Below, in pieces: positions 1-8,247 of a stretch of 64,000 nucleotides of DNA. The DNA is taken from positions 54,267 to 118,266 of the forward strand of contig CAJUMU010000005.1 in NCBI GenBank assembly GCA_910587675.1. The letters are read 5' to 3'. Under the pieces are notes generated by a model that ran no database searches, was not told the DNA's origin, and saw only the letters and a program-made list of their open reading frames with translations. Every line of letters begins with the position of its first letter. Position 1 is the stretch's first letter. A program made the translations under genes and the position numbers. The DNA is from an uncultured Alistipes sp. (GTDB lineage Bacteria > Bacteroidota > Bacteroidia > Bacteroidales > Rikenellaceae).

Positions 1-569
1 AGGTCGTAACCCGCGGCGAAGGCGTGGCAGGTGTCGATGCAGACGCCCACGCGCGACTTGTCCTCCACGCGGTCGATCATGTAGGCCAGATGCTCGAACG
101 AATATCCCAGATTGGAGCCCTGACCCGCGGTGTTCTCGATGACGGCCGTAACGCCGCGCGTGCGGTCGAGCGCCATGTTGATCGACTCGGCCACACGGCG
201 CAGGCTCTCCTCCTCGCCGATCTTCTTCAGGTGGCTGCCCGGATGGAAATTGAGTCGGTCGAGACCGAGGGCCTCGCATCGCGCCATCTCGCCGAAGAAC
301 GACTCGCGCGATTTGGCGAGTCCCTCGGCCTCGGGATGGCCCAAGTTGATAAGGTAGCTGTCGTGCGGCAGGATCTGCGCCGCCGCGTAGCCGCACTCGC
401 GGCAGGCGTCGCGGAACGCTTCGATCTGCGCCTCGGTGAGTGCGGGAGCGGCCCACTGGCGCTGGTTTTTGGTGAAAAGGGCGAATGCCGAAGCCCCTAT
501 GTCGCGGGCGTTGCGCGGAGCGTTTTCCACGCCGCCCGAAGCGCTTACGTGCGCGCCGAAATATTTCAT
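1..569 (-). CDS. nfo: Endonuclease IV (deoxyribonuclease IV), 3' end cut by the window edge
   Basis: AP endonuclease of base-excision repair that nicks DNA 5' of abasic sites. The first 189 residues are visible, starting MKYFGAHVSASGG, the standard family start. The metal ligands fall at the positions known for the E. coli enzyme: H69 (LPHDSYL), H109 (NFHPG), E145 (VIENTAGQG), D179 and H182 (CIDTCHAF). The remaining third lies beyond base 1. The start at 569 is the first codon of the conserved N-terminus. Upstream are an R2 repeat (607-695) and a TACATTTG box on the minus strand at 762-769, so the mRNA probably has a leader of about 190 nt. Family assignment is secure. Confidence 0.95.
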   Translation of the reverse strand, partial: MKYFGAHVSASGGVENAPRNARDIGASAFALFTKNQRQWAAPALTEAQIEAFRDACRECGYAAAQILPHDSYLINLGHPEAEGLAKSRESFFGEMARCEALGLDRLNFHPGSHLKKIGEEESLRRVAESINMALDRTRGVTAVIENTAGQGSNLGYSFEHLAYMIDRVEDKSRVGVCIDTCHAFAAGYD

Positions 570-606
570 AAGCAAAACTGTTTGTTATACCTGCATGTAT
601 CGATAT

Positions 607-695
607 CGGAGCGTAGCGACCGAAGTCCCCTCCGAGGAGGGGATTTAGAGGAGGGTCAGATTTGCAAATGCGGCCAAAGGCCGCAGGTTATGACC
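607..695 (+). repeat. R2 interspersed repeat, copy 1
   Basis: The element has a first hairpin CCCCTCC/GAGGAGGGG followed by GATTTAG, then a second hairpin GCGGCC-AAA-GGCCGC. It matches two other copies at 52250-52347 and 57296-57393. This copy lies between the probable nfo promoter box and the nfo start codon, so it would be transcribed in the nfo leader. Similar CCCCTAAATCCCC-type repeats are common in Bacteroidetes genomes. Confidence 0.8.
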
Positions 696-761
696 TTCGG
701 AATCGAATTTGCAGCAACGATACCGGTGCATTAATGTATTAATTGTCCAATTCTAATCGTA

Positions 762-769
762 CAAATGTA
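762..769 (-). promoter_or_regulatory. -7 box TACATTTG, probable nfo promoter
   Basis: Matches the Bacteroidetes -7 consensus TAnnTTTG on the minus strand. No clear -33 TTTG is seen at 19-21 bp. It would drive nfo through the R2-containing leader. Confidence 0.45.
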
Positions 770-790
770 GCCATATTTTTATAAATGTCT

Positions 791-798
791 TAACTTTG
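791..798 (+). promoter_or_regulatory. -7 box TAACTTTG, probable promoter of the 849 gene
   Basis: TAACTTTG fits TAnnTTTG and lies 50 bp before the start at 849. A -33 element is not obvious. It is back-to-back with the nfo box in an AT-rich divergent intergenic region. Confidence 0.5.
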
Positions 799-848
799 CG
801 TCATGAACAGACGCGCGCTTCGGGCGCGCGGATCGAAATTTTGCCGAT

Positions 849-2036
849 ATGAAGAGATTTTTGACTTTATTGACCATTGCCGCGGTCGTGGCCGCGACCG
901 ACGTTCGCGCACAGTTTACGGTGGAGGACAAGACCAAAACCAAGGACGAGGACGTCAAGTTTCAGGATCGGTTGAAGAATATCGACGTGAGCAGCGCCTA
1001 CTACAACGAGGCCCGCGCCCGCGCCGAGCGCGCCCGCATCCGCAAGGAGCGGAACGAGATGGAGATCCGACTGGGACTGCACGGATCGCTCACATCCTAT
1101 AACGACGCTTGGACCGAATCGCGCGGCGGCGACAATACCATTTCGGTATACGGCACTTTCAACATGAAACACGTCTTCCGCAAGGATCCGTTTCAGGTGA
1201 CCACCACGGTGGGGGCTCAATTGGGTTACAACCGTTTGAGAGTCGACGTCGAGGACGGCGGCCGCGAGGGAATATGGTTCAAGAACAGCGACTATTTCTC
1301 GTTGTCGGTGCTGCCCGAGAAAAAGATCAGCCGCAGCTGGTCGTACAGCGCCAACTTCATGTTGCGCAGCCAGTTCCTGAACGGCTACAAATCGCGAACC
1401 GAGCAGACCGACGACCATGTGATCACGAGTTTCATGGCTCCCGGATATTTGGACCTCTCGGTCGGTATGACCTACACCTCGCCCAACAACAAGTTCCCCA
1501 TCAAAATTTCGCTCAACCCCTTGTCGAGCAGCGGAACGCTGGTATTCAACGACAAGGTGCAGCGGTATTACGAAAACAACAACGCGTCGTCGTATTTCGG
1601 CGTCGACATTGACAAACATGCGCTGTTCACGGGCGGTTCGTCGATCAACATCAGCTTCGACCGTTGGTGGGGAAAGCGCAGCTGGTTCCGTTACGAGACC
1701 AACGTTTATACCTATTACGGTTGGATAACTAACGTCGGCCGCGCCGATAAGATCAAGGCTTACAAGAACTATTTGGCCGATTACGAGAAGTGGGAGGCGG
1801 GCGGTCAGGTCGGCGACGCCCCCGCGGGCGTGCCGCGCATTCTGAAGCTCGATCCCACCGTGGAGTGGAAAAACACCTTCACGGTAAAGGCCACCAAGTT
1901 TCTCGAAACCAAAATATACGTGCAGGTCAATTACGACAAGTCGCAGAACAAGTCGGTGCAGATGTATTCGATGCTCACGTTCGGTCTGACGTATACGTTC
2001 AAGAACAAAAGCTCGTTCAATTTCTTGAAGTGGTAG
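849..2036 (+). CDS. DUF3078-like outer-membrane beta-barrel protein
   Basis: 395 residues with a signal peptide (MKRFLTLLTIAAVVAATDVRAQ). After a charged, coiled-coil-like stretch (about residues 30-75, rich in A/R/E) come many alternating hydrophobic/aromatic strands ending in an aromatic residue, typical of an outer-membrane barrel. The sequence around GGDNTISVYGTFNMKHVF resembles the DUF3078 family, which often sits near S41 proteases in Bacteroidetes. The function of that family is unknown. The S41 protease gene starts about 30 bp downstream on the same strand, so the two are probably co-transcribed. I am sure of the envelope location and moderately sure of the family. Confidence 0.7.
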   Translation: MKRFLTLLTIAAVVAATDVRAQFTVEDKTKTKDEDVKFQDRLKNIDVSSAYYNEARARAERARIRKERNEMEIRLGLHGSLTSYNDAWTESRGGDNTISVYGTFNMKHVFRKDPFQVTTTVGAQLGYNRLRVDVEDGGREGIWFKNSDYFSLSVLPEKKISRSWSYSANFMLRSQFLNGYKSRTEQTDDHVITSFMAPGYLDLSVGMTYTSPNNKFPIKISLNPLSSSGTLVFNDKVQRYYENNNASSYFGVDIDKHALFTGGSSINISFDRWWGKRSWFRYETNVYTYYGWITNVGRADKIKAYKNYLADYEKWEAGGQVGDAPAGVPRILKLDPTVEWKNTFTVKATKFLETKIYVQVNYDKSQNKSVQMYSMLTFGLTYTFKNKSSFNFLKW

Positions 2037-2066
2037 CGGGCGCATCCCCCGATGTTTGCAGGAAAG

Positions 2067-3734
2067 ATGAAGAACTCGAGACATAATATCCTATTCCCGC
2101 TCGCGCTGGCGGCTGGAGTGCTGTTCGGAATAATGTTCGGCCAATACTTGGGCCGCAACCGCGCCCAGACGCAGATGCGCGCCATCCTGAGCCGCAGCGG
2201 ACTCGGCGCGGCCAACAAACTCGTGCAGACCTGCATGCTCGTCGAGGGGCGTTTCGTCGACTCCATATCGATGGATTCGCTCTCGGAGCTGGTCATCCCG
2301 CTCATGATGCGCGAGTTGGATCCCCATTCGGTCTACATCCCCGCGCGAGAGATGCAGGAGGTGAACGAACCTTTAGAGGGCGAGTTCGACGGCATAGGCG
2401 TCATGTTCAACGCCGCGACCGATACGGTAATAGTGCTCAGCGTGATCCCCAACGGCCCGAGCGCCAAGGCGGGCATCGCGGCGGGCGACCGCATAATCCT
2501 GATCGACGGCGATACGGTGGCGGGAGTGAAGATGCCGCAGAACGACATCGTGAAGCGTCTGCGCGGTCCGCGCGGCACCGAAGTGCGGTTGTCGTTGCAG
2601 AGGCGAGGCATCGACGATCCCGTCGAGGTGACGGTGGTGCGCGACGCCATCCCCATAGAGAGCATCGAATCGGCGTTCATGGCCAACGGCGACACGGGGT
2701 ATGTCCGATTGTCGCAATTCGCCCGCACGTCGTACGCCGAGCTGATGAAAGCCTTGGCAGAGTTGCGTGACGAGGGCATGCGCAAGTTGATATTCGACTT
2801 GCGCGGCAATTCGGGCGGCTATCTGGATCAGGCGATCCTCATCGCCAACGAATTCCTGCCCGCAGGGCGGTTGATAGTCTACACCGAGGATCGCGACCGT
2901 CGGCAGGTGAAGGAGTTCAGCGACGGCACGGGCACCGCCGCCGACATATCGCTGGCCGTTCTCATCGACGAGGGCAGCGCGTCGTCGAGCGAGATTCTGG
3001 CGGGCGCCGTGCAGGACAACGACCGCGGCACCATCATCGGCCGCCGCTCGTTCGGCAAGGGGCTCGTGCAGCACCAGCTGCCGTACGCCGACGGATCGGC
3101 CCTGCGTCTCACCGTCGCGCGGTACTACACCCCCACGGGGCGTTCGATCCAGAAACCCTATGTCAACGGCGACGACGAGGATTACGAGATGGATATGGTG
3201 CGCCGTTACCGCAACAACGAGTTCTTCTCGCAGGACAGCATCCGTTTCGCCGACTCGCTGAAGTTCACCACGCCCGCGGGCAAGACGGTGTACGGCGGGG
3301 GCGGCATCATGCCCGACGTGTTCGTTCCGATGGACACCACCGACATCACGAAGTATTACGTGGAGGTGACGGGCCGCAACATACTCTACCGTTATACGAT
3401 CGAGTACGCCGATGCTCACCGCGAGGCTCTGAACGGCGTGCATACCCTCGGCGAGCTTACCGTTCTGCTGGATGCCGACAAGAGTATGTTCGACGACTTC
3501 GTGCGCTATGCGGCGGCCAAGGGGGTGAAGCCCGTTCCGAGCGAGATAGCGCGTTCGCGCAAAATCATGGAGGCGCAGCTGCGGGCCTACATCGGCCGCA
3601 ACACCCCGTTGGAGGACGACGGATTCTATTATAACATATTCCCTATCGACAACGTGGTGCAGGAGGCTTTGAAACTTCTGGCCGAGGAGTCGGAGGGCGA
3701 CGGCGAGCGACACGAGACAGAAGATTCGATATGA
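2067..3734 (+). CDS. C-terminal processing peptidase, S41 family (Prc/CtpA)
   Basis: Periplasmic serine protease, about 555 residues. It has one N-terminal membrane anchor (about residues 5-25, followed by GQYLGRN), a PDZ domain (about 90-170, GIGVMF...SPAKAGIAAGDRI type) and an S41 catalytic domain with GSASSSEILAGAVQDNDR (nucleophile serine near residue 302) and the general-base lysine in RRSFGKGLVQ. The C-terminal 150 residues are a family-typical extension. An in-frame ATG at 2052 exists, but 2067 (MKNSRHN) gives a normal signal-anchor and follows AGGAAAG. The stop overlaps the start of the next small gene by 4 bp, so they are translationally coupled. Confidence 0.93.
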   Translation: MKNSRHNILFPLALAAGVLFGIMFGQYLGRNRAQTQMRAILSRSGLGAANKLVQTCMLVEGRFVDSISMDSLSELVIPLMMRELDPHSVYIPAREMQEVNEPLEGEFDGIGVMFNAATDTVIVLSVIPNGPSAKAGIAAGDRIILIDGDTVAGVKMPQNDIVKRLRGPRGTEVRLSLQRRGIDDPVEVTVVRDAIPIESIESAFMANGDTGYVRLSQFARTSYAELMKALAELRDEGMRKLIFDLRGNSGGYLDQAILIANEFLPAGRLIVYTEDRDRRQVKEFSDGTGTAADISLAVLIDEGSASSSEILAGAVQDNDRGTIIGRRSFGKGLVQHQLPYADGSALRLTVARYYTPTGRSIQKPYVNGDDEDYEMDMVRRYRNNEFFSQDSIRFADSLKFTTPAGKTVYGGGGIMPDVFVPMDTTDITKYYVEVTGRNILYRYTIEYADAHREALNGVHTLGELTVLLDADKSMFDDFVRYAAAKGVKPVPSEIARSRKIMEAQLRAYIGRNTPLEDDGFYYNIFPIDNVVQEALKLLAEESEGDGERHETEDSI

Positions 3735-3940
3735 TTAAAAAAGTATTTGGGAAAATAGCCGCTTTGGGCGTCGTGGCCGTGGTCGTATTCACGGCGATGG
3801 GTTACGGAACATACCGCAGCATGCTGCCCGAGGATCTCTTCTCGGCGGGCGGCGAACGCGCCGAAGAGCCCTCAGAAAAGGGCGCGGCGCAGAGCGATGT
3901 CGAGGAGACGGATAGCGGCGCGGAGAAGAGGGCGGAGTGA
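3731..3940 (+). CDS. Small acidic single-pass membrane protein, unknown function
   Basis: 69 residues: a short basic N-terminus (MIKKVFGK), one transmembrane helix (about residues 8-27), a TYRSMLPEDLF segment, then a highly acidic, low-complexity tail rich in E, S, A and G. It overlaps the protease stop codon by 4 bp (ATGA arrangement) and ends about 25 bp before the phosphatase start. I do not recognise a family. The coupling suggests a protein that works with, or is a substrate or regulator of, the CTP protease. The coding case rests on the precise overlap and the clear membrane topology. Confidence 0.6.
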   Translation: MIKKVFGKIAALGVVAVVVFTAMGYGTYRSMLPEDLFSAGGERAEEPSEKGAAQSDVEETDSGAEKRAE

Positions 3941-3963
3941 CGGAAATTCTAAAACGACTTGAT

Positions 3964-5142
3964 ATGATGAAGAAGATTATCGCGACCTTGACGCTCGCAT
4001 TCTTGGCTGCGGCGTCGTTCGCGGCCGACATACCGAGGGTCGTCACCGAGTGCGGCCCGTGGGTGACGGGCGTGACCGACGATGCGATGACCGTGGTGTG
4101 GATCTCGTCCGACCGTTCGATCGGATGGGTCGAGATCGCTCCCGACGACGGGGCGTCGTTCTATGCCGAGGAGCGTCCGCGCCATTACGAAGATTTTCTG
4201 GGCCGTCATGTCGTGTCGAAGTTGCACCGCGTGCGCGTTGCGGGGTTGCAGGCGGGCACGACGTATCGCTACCGCATCTACCAGCAGGGCATCGACGACA
4301 GCGGAGCCATCCCCGTGTTGGGCACGGTGACCGCGAGCGACGTATATTCGCGCGAGCCGTATCGCATACGCACCCTCGACAGCCGACGCGACGAGTGCCG
4401 TTTCATGGTGGTGAACGATATCCACGGACGCGACTCCATCCTGACGGCGCATGCCCGCGCCATGCGTAAGGCCGATCCCGACTTCGTGGTGTTCAACGGC
4501 GACATGTCGAATCTGATGGGGCCCGTATCCTACATGGAGGAGGCTTATCTCGCGCGTGCGGTGAAGGAGTTTGCCACCGACACGCCTCTGTTCTTCGTGC
4601 GCGGCAACCACGAGACGCGCGGTTCGGGGGCTGCGGAGTTCATGAATCTATATCCGTCGCATACGGGCAAACCCTACTACATGTTCCGTCAGGGCCCGGC
4701 AGTATTCTTGGTGCTCGACAGCGGCGAGGACAAGCCCGACAACGATATCGAGTACGGCGGCACGGCGGCTTACGACGCCTACCGCGAAGCCGAGGCCGAG
4801 TGGCTGCGCGAGGCGGTGCGGAGCGAGGAGTTCCGCTCGGCGCCCGTGAAGGTGGCTCTGCTGCACGTGCCGCCTGAGAAGGGGCGCGGATGGCACGGCA
4901 GCAACGAGCTCAAACGATTGATTATTCCCGTGCTGAATGAGGCGGGCGTCGACGTGATGTTGAGCGGGCACCTGCATCGTCACGATTTCCGCAAGGCGGG
5001 GGAGTGCGGGACCGATTTTCCCGTGGTGGTGAACTCCAACAACGACCGTCTGGAGGTGCGCGTCACGTCGTCGCGGGTCGAGATCGACGTGGTGGATGCC
5101 GCGGGCAAAACCCTCCATCGCCACGAGATAGATGTGAAATAG
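3964..5142 (+). CDS. Exported metallophosphoesterase with N-terminal fibronectin-like domain
   Basis: About 393 residues with a signal peptide (MMKKIIATLTLAFLAAASFAAD). Residues about 30-110 resemble the fibronectin type III-like domain of purple acid phosphatases (GTTYRYRIYQQG). The calcineurin-like metal-binding motifs follow in order: NDIHGRDS, NGDMSN, RGNHETRG, LLHVPPEKG and SGHLHRHD. The enzyme probably hydrolyses phosphate esters in the periplasm or outside the cell; the substrate is unknown. An upstream GTG at 3937 overlapping the previous stop is possible, but it would bury the signal peptide behind nine extra residues, so I chose the ATG at 3964. A strong hairpin terminator follows. 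Confidence 0.9.
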   Translation: MMKKIIATLTLAFLAAASFAADIPRVVTECGPWVTGVTDDAMTVVWISSDRSIGWVEIAPDDGASFYAEERPRHYEDFLGRHVVSKLHRVRVAGLQAGTTYRYRIYQQGIDDSGAIPVLGTVTASDVYSREPYRIRTLDSRRDECRFMVVNDIHGRDSILTAHARAMRKADPDFVVFNGDMSNLMGPVSYMEEAYLARAVKEFATDTPLFFVRGNHETRGSGAAEFMNLYPSHTGKPYYMFRQGPAVFLVLDSGEDKPDNDIEYGGTAAYDAYREAEAEWLREAVRSEEFRSAPVKVALLHVPPEKGRGWHGSNELKRLIIPVLNEAGVDVMLSGHLHRHDFRKAGECGTDFPVVVNSNNDRLEVRVTSSRVEIDVVDAAGKTLHRHEIDVK

Positions 5143-5160
5143 CGGCGCGGCCGTTTACGG

Positions 5161-5198
5161 AAAATAGGATGTCCGGCAATTTGTCGGACATCCTATTT
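5161..5198. terminator. Bidirectional hairpin terminator
   Basis: AAAATAGGATGTCCG and its reverse complement flank a short loop (GCAATTTG... type), with A-run and T-run flanks. It sits between the convergent phosphatase (5142) and deoC (5238), so it can serve both. Confidence 0.9.
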
Positions 5199-5237
5199 CG
5201 CTGTTCGTCGGGGAGTGCGTTACGCGCTTCTCCGCCG

Positions 5238-6113
5238 TCAATAAAACTTCACCTCGCGTCCCTCGATCGCCGAGAGCAGATTGTTGGCGGCCGACGACGC
5301 TCCTATGCGGAACAGATCGGCGGTGAGCCACTCGCGGCCCAAGATCCGCTCCACGATGGTGTAATACAGCGCGGCATCCTCGGCCGAACGCACTCCGCCC
5401 GCGGCCTTGAAGCCCACGCGGCGTCCCGTGCGCTCGTGGTAGTCGCGTATGGCGTGACACATGACCACGGCCGCTTCTGGCGTCGCGGCGACGTCGATCT
5501 TGCCCGTCGAGGTCTTTATGAAATCGGCGCCCGCGAACATCGACAGCAGCGAAGCCTTGCGGATGAGCTCGGGAGTCTTGAGCGCGCCCGTCTCCAGAAT
5601 CACCTTCAGAACCGTGCCCGCCGACTCCGCGCGAAGCACCTCGATCTCGTTGGCCGCCTCGTCGTAAGCTCCCGTAAGCATCTTGCCCGCGTTGAGCACT
5701 ATATCTATCTCGTCGGCGCCGTTCTCGATCGCCATGGCCGCTTCGAGCATCTTCACCTCCAGAAACGTCTGCGACGAGGGGAATCCGCCCGCTACGGCCG
5801 TGATGCGCATCGGCGAGCCGTCGACGACGAGTCCCACGGTCTCCACGAACGAGGGATAGATGCAGATCGAAGCCACGTTGGGGATATGCGGATAGGCCGT
5901 GTAGAACTCCATGCAACGCTCGGCGAATGCCGACACCGAAGCGGTCGAGTCGTTGCACGACAGTGTCGTGAGGTCTATGGCCGAGTAACAGAAGCGGTAG
6001 ACGTCGGCGTTATGGTTTTCGGCGGCCGCCTCGCGCAGCGCCGCCGCCTCGCGGGCCACCTCCTCGACGGAGGGCGCCGCGACATATTCATTGAGATGGT
6101 TCGCGTATTCCAT
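5238..6113 (-). CDS. deoC: Deoxyribose-phosphate aldolase
   Basis: Cleaves 2-deoxyribose-5-phosphate to glyceraldehyde-3-phosphate and acetaldehyde in nucleoside catabolism. 291 residues, a (beta/alpha)8 barrel with a longer N-terminal extension than the E. coli enzyme, as in other Bacteroidetes. The Schiff-base lysine is in DFIKTSTGK and the second active-site lysine in VGFKAAGGVR; EIDIVLNAGK is also conserved. A TATCTTTG promoter box lies 30 bp upstream (6143-6150). No other deo genes are adjacent; the downstream neighbour is a terminator and the upstream gene is an unrelated aminotransferase. Confidence 0.95.
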   Translation of the reverse strand: MEYANHLNEYVAAPSVEEVAREAAALREAAAENHNADVYRFCYSAIDLTTLSCNDSTASVSAFAERCMEFYTAYPHIPNVASICIYPSFVETVGLVVDGSPMRITAVAGGFPSSQTFLEVKMLEAAMAIENGADEIDIVLNAGKMLTGAYDEAANEIEVLRAESAGTVLKVILETGALKTPELIRKASLLSMFAGADFIKTSTGKIDVAATPEAAVVMCHAIRDYHERTGRRVGFKAAGGVRSAEDAALYYTIVERILGREWLTADLFRIGASSAANNLLSAIEGREVKFY

Positions 6114-6142
6114 GATTGCGTATGTTTTTACGATGTCGAAGC

Positions 6143-6150
6143 CAAAGATA
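6143..6150 (-). promoter_or_regulatory. -7 box TATCTTTG, deoC promoter
   Basis: Exact TAnnTTTG match on the minus strand, giving a leader of about 25 nt before the deoC start at 6113. No convincing -33 box was found. Confidence 0.5.
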
Positions 6151-6218
6151 GCGACATTTCGGCAAAAATCGGGACTTTCGCGCGAAATAAACCGTAAAGG
6201 ATTTCGATCCCGAGCTAT

Positions 6219-7421
6219 TTACGCCAACTCGTCCAGACATTTGCGGATGAGCGCGGCGCTGTCGCGCACCTCGTCGTCGGAGATCACCAGCGGCGGCGAT
6301 ATGCGGAACGCGGTGTCGCAGTAGAGGAACCAGTCGCTCATGATCCCCGCGCGGGCGAAGAGCTCCATCATGCGGTAGAGCCTCTCCGAGCTGCCCAACT
6401 CCACGGCGAGCAGCAGTCCCGAGCGGCGTATCTCGCGCACGGCGGGGTGGTCGCGCAGAAGCTCTTCATAGAGCGCGCCCTTGCGCTCCACGTCGGCCAC
6501 GACGTCGTTGTCCTGCAAGTATTTCATGGCCGCGAGTCCCGCGGCGCAGCATACGGGATGGCCGCCGAAGGTGGTTATATGCCCCAGTACGGGATCGTGC
6601 GAGAGCGTCGACATGATCTCGCGGCTCGACACGAACGCTCCGAGCGGCATTCCGCCGCCCAACGCCTTGGCCAAGCATACGATATCGGGCGTCACGCCGT
6701 ATTTTGTCATGGCGAACATCTCGCCCGTGCGTCCCATTCCCGTCTGTATCTCGTCGAAGACCAGCAGCGCGCCCGTCTCGTCGCAGCGGCGGCGCAGGGC
6801 CTTCAGATAGTCGTTCTCGGGAGGCCGCACGCCCGCTTCGCCCTGCACGGGTTCGCACAGCACGCATGCCGTGCGACGGGTTATGAGCGCCAGATCCTCC
6901 TCGCAATTGAACCGTATGGCCCGCGTGTCGGGCAGCAGAGGACGGAACGCCTCCTTCCACTCCTCGCCCTCGGGCGCGCCCATCATGCTCATCGCCCCGT
7001 GGGTGGAGCCGTGGTAGGCGCGACGCATGGAGATCATCTCGGTGCGGGCGGTGTAACGTTTGGCGAGTTTCAACGCCCCCTCGACCGCCTCGGCGCCCGA
7101 GTTGACGAAATAGACGCTCTCCAACGGCGCGGGCAACGCCTCGGAGAGGCGATGCGCGAACTCCACCTGCGGACGTTCGACCAGCTCGCCGTAAACCATC
7201 ACGTGCATGTAGTCTGCCGCCTGACGTCGCACGGCCTCCACCACGGCGGGGTTGGCGTGGCCGACGTTGTTCACCGACACGCCCGACACGAGGTCGTAAT
7301 AGCGTTTGCCTTCGGGGGTGTGGAAGAATACGCCCTCGGCGCGCGCCACCTCGATCATCATCGGCGACGGCGAGGTCTGGCCCACATGCGCCAGAAACCG
7401 TTTTCTCAATATCTCGCTCAT
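6219..7421 (-). CDS. Class III PLP-dependent aminotransferase (acetylornithine aminotransferase-like)
   Basis: 400 residues of fold type I class III. Visible motifs are VNSGAEAVEGALKLAKRYT, the PLP-ring residues in RRAYHGSTHG, the DEIQTGMGRTG aspartate that contacts the pyridine nitrogen, the catalytic lysine in CLAKALGGGMPLG, and TTFGGHPVCCAAG. The family includes acetylornithine, ornithine, 4-aminobutyrate and diaminopimelate aminotransferases. The exact amino donor cannot be fixed from sequence alone, and there are no arginine genes nearby. An R1 repeat lies directly upstream (7449-7546), between this gene and trmH. It may be transcribed with the cvpA-rsgA-trmH run. Confidence 0.9.
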   Translation of the reverse strand: MSEILRKRFLAHVGQTSPSPMMIEVARAEGVFFHTPEGKRYYDLVSGVSVNNVGHANPAVVEAVRRQAADYMHVMVYGELVERPQVEFAHRLSEALPAPLESVYFVNSGAEAVEGALKLAKRYTARTEMISMRRAYHGSTHGAMSMMGAPEGEEWKEAFRPLLPDTRAIRFNCEEDLALITRRTACVLCEPVQGEAGVRPPENDYLKALRRRCDETGALLVFDEIQTGMGRTGEMFAMTKYGVTPDIVCLAKALGGGMPLGAFVSSREIMSTLSHDPVLGHITTFGGHPVCCAAGLAAMKYLQDNDVVADVERKGALYEELLRDHPAVREIRRSGLLLAVELGSSERLYRMMELFARAGIMSDWFLYCDTAFRISPPLVISDDEVRDSAALIRKCLDELA

Positions 7422-7448
7422 AAGTTATCTTGTTCCGTTTCGTATGCT

Positions 7449-7546
7449 GTTCGCCGACGGCGGCAGGATTGCGCGAGCCTCGGCGAGTTGCAGTCCGCCG
7501 CGTGGGGCGGCGGCGAACTGCCGATATCGCTTTGCGATATCGATAT
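7449..7546 (+). repeat. R1 inverted-repeat element, copy 1 (ATATCG-type hairpin)
   Basis: Starts GTTCGCCGACGGCGG, contains GTTGCAGTCCGCCGC, and ends GGCGGCGGCGAACTGC followed by the hairpin CGATATCGC-TTT-GCGATATCG. The two ends are imperfect inverted repeats. Other copies lie at 12609-12705, 14534-14618, 29255-29352, 34192-34292 and 41200-41297. Confidence 0.85.
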
Positions 7547-7548
7547 CC

Positions 7549-8247
7549 TTACTCCTTTCCGAATTCGCGTTCGAGGATCCGTCGTCCGTCGCGCACCGAC
7601 GCCACCGTCCAGCGGAACAGCAGCTCGCGCCGCTCCTCCTCGGTCAGTCTCCAATCGACGTCGGAGAGGCGCATGCGCTGCGACAGCATATATATCAATA
7701 TGGCCGCCGAGGCCGACACGTTGAGGCTCTCGACCATGCCGCACATGGGGATGCGCAGAAACTCGTCGGCCGAGGCGATGATCTCGTCCGACACGCCCGC
7801 GTGCTCGGTGCCGAAGACCAGACAGAACGGGCCGCGCCCGACGTCGAACGTCTCGGGCGTGCAGCTCTCGCGGTGGGGCGTGGTGGCGACGATGCGGTAA
7901 CCCGCGCCGCGCAACGAGGCTACGGCCTCCGCGGTCGACTCGTGGCGCGTTATGTCGATCCACTTGTCGGTGCCGCGCACTATGTTGACATTGGGGTTGA
8001 AGCGGCAAAGCGTCTCCACCGTGTGCAGGTCCTGCAATCCGAACGCTTCGCAGTGACGCACCAGCGCGCTGGCGTTCTGCGGATGGAACGTGTTCTCCGT
8101 GAGGATGGTCATGTAGCGGGTGCGCATCGCGGCGGTGCGGCGCAGCACCTCGCGTCGCTCCTCGGTGAGGAACCCCTCCATGTAGGCCGTGCGCGTGTCG
8201 TACCACGCGGCGTCGCGCGCGTTATTTTCTGTATTTGTCATCTTCAT
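7549..8247 (-). CDS. TrmH/SpoU-family RNA 2'-O-methyltransferase
   Basis: 232 residues with the SPOUT trefoil-knot motifs: N-terminal TFHPQNASALVRHCEAFGL (motif 1, with the conserved N and R), PFCLVFGTEHAGVS (motif 2) and CGMVESLNVSASAAI (motif 3). It most resembles tRNA (Gm18) 2'-O-methyltransferase TrmH. Its start overlaps the 3' end of rsgA by about 26 bp, so it is translated from the same message as rsgA and cvpA. Either ATG at 8247 or 8241 could be used. The TrmH family is certain; the exact methylated nucleotide is inferred. Confidence 0.9.
   Translation of the reverse strand: MKMTNTENNARDAAWYDTRTAYMEGFLTEERREVLRRTAAMRTRYMTILTENTFHPQNASALVRHCEAFGLQDLHTVETLCRFNPNVNIVRGTDKWIDITRHESTAEAVASLRGAGYRIVATTPHRESCTPETFDVGRGPFCLVFGTEHAGVSDEIIASADEFLRIPMCGMVESLNVSASAAILIYMLSQRMRLSDVDWRLTEEERRELLFRWTVASVRDGRRILEREFGKE

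Noticed and set aside
24..734. Plus-strand 236-codon frame at the window start
   Set aside because: It is the opposite strand of endonuclease IV and then the R2 repeat.
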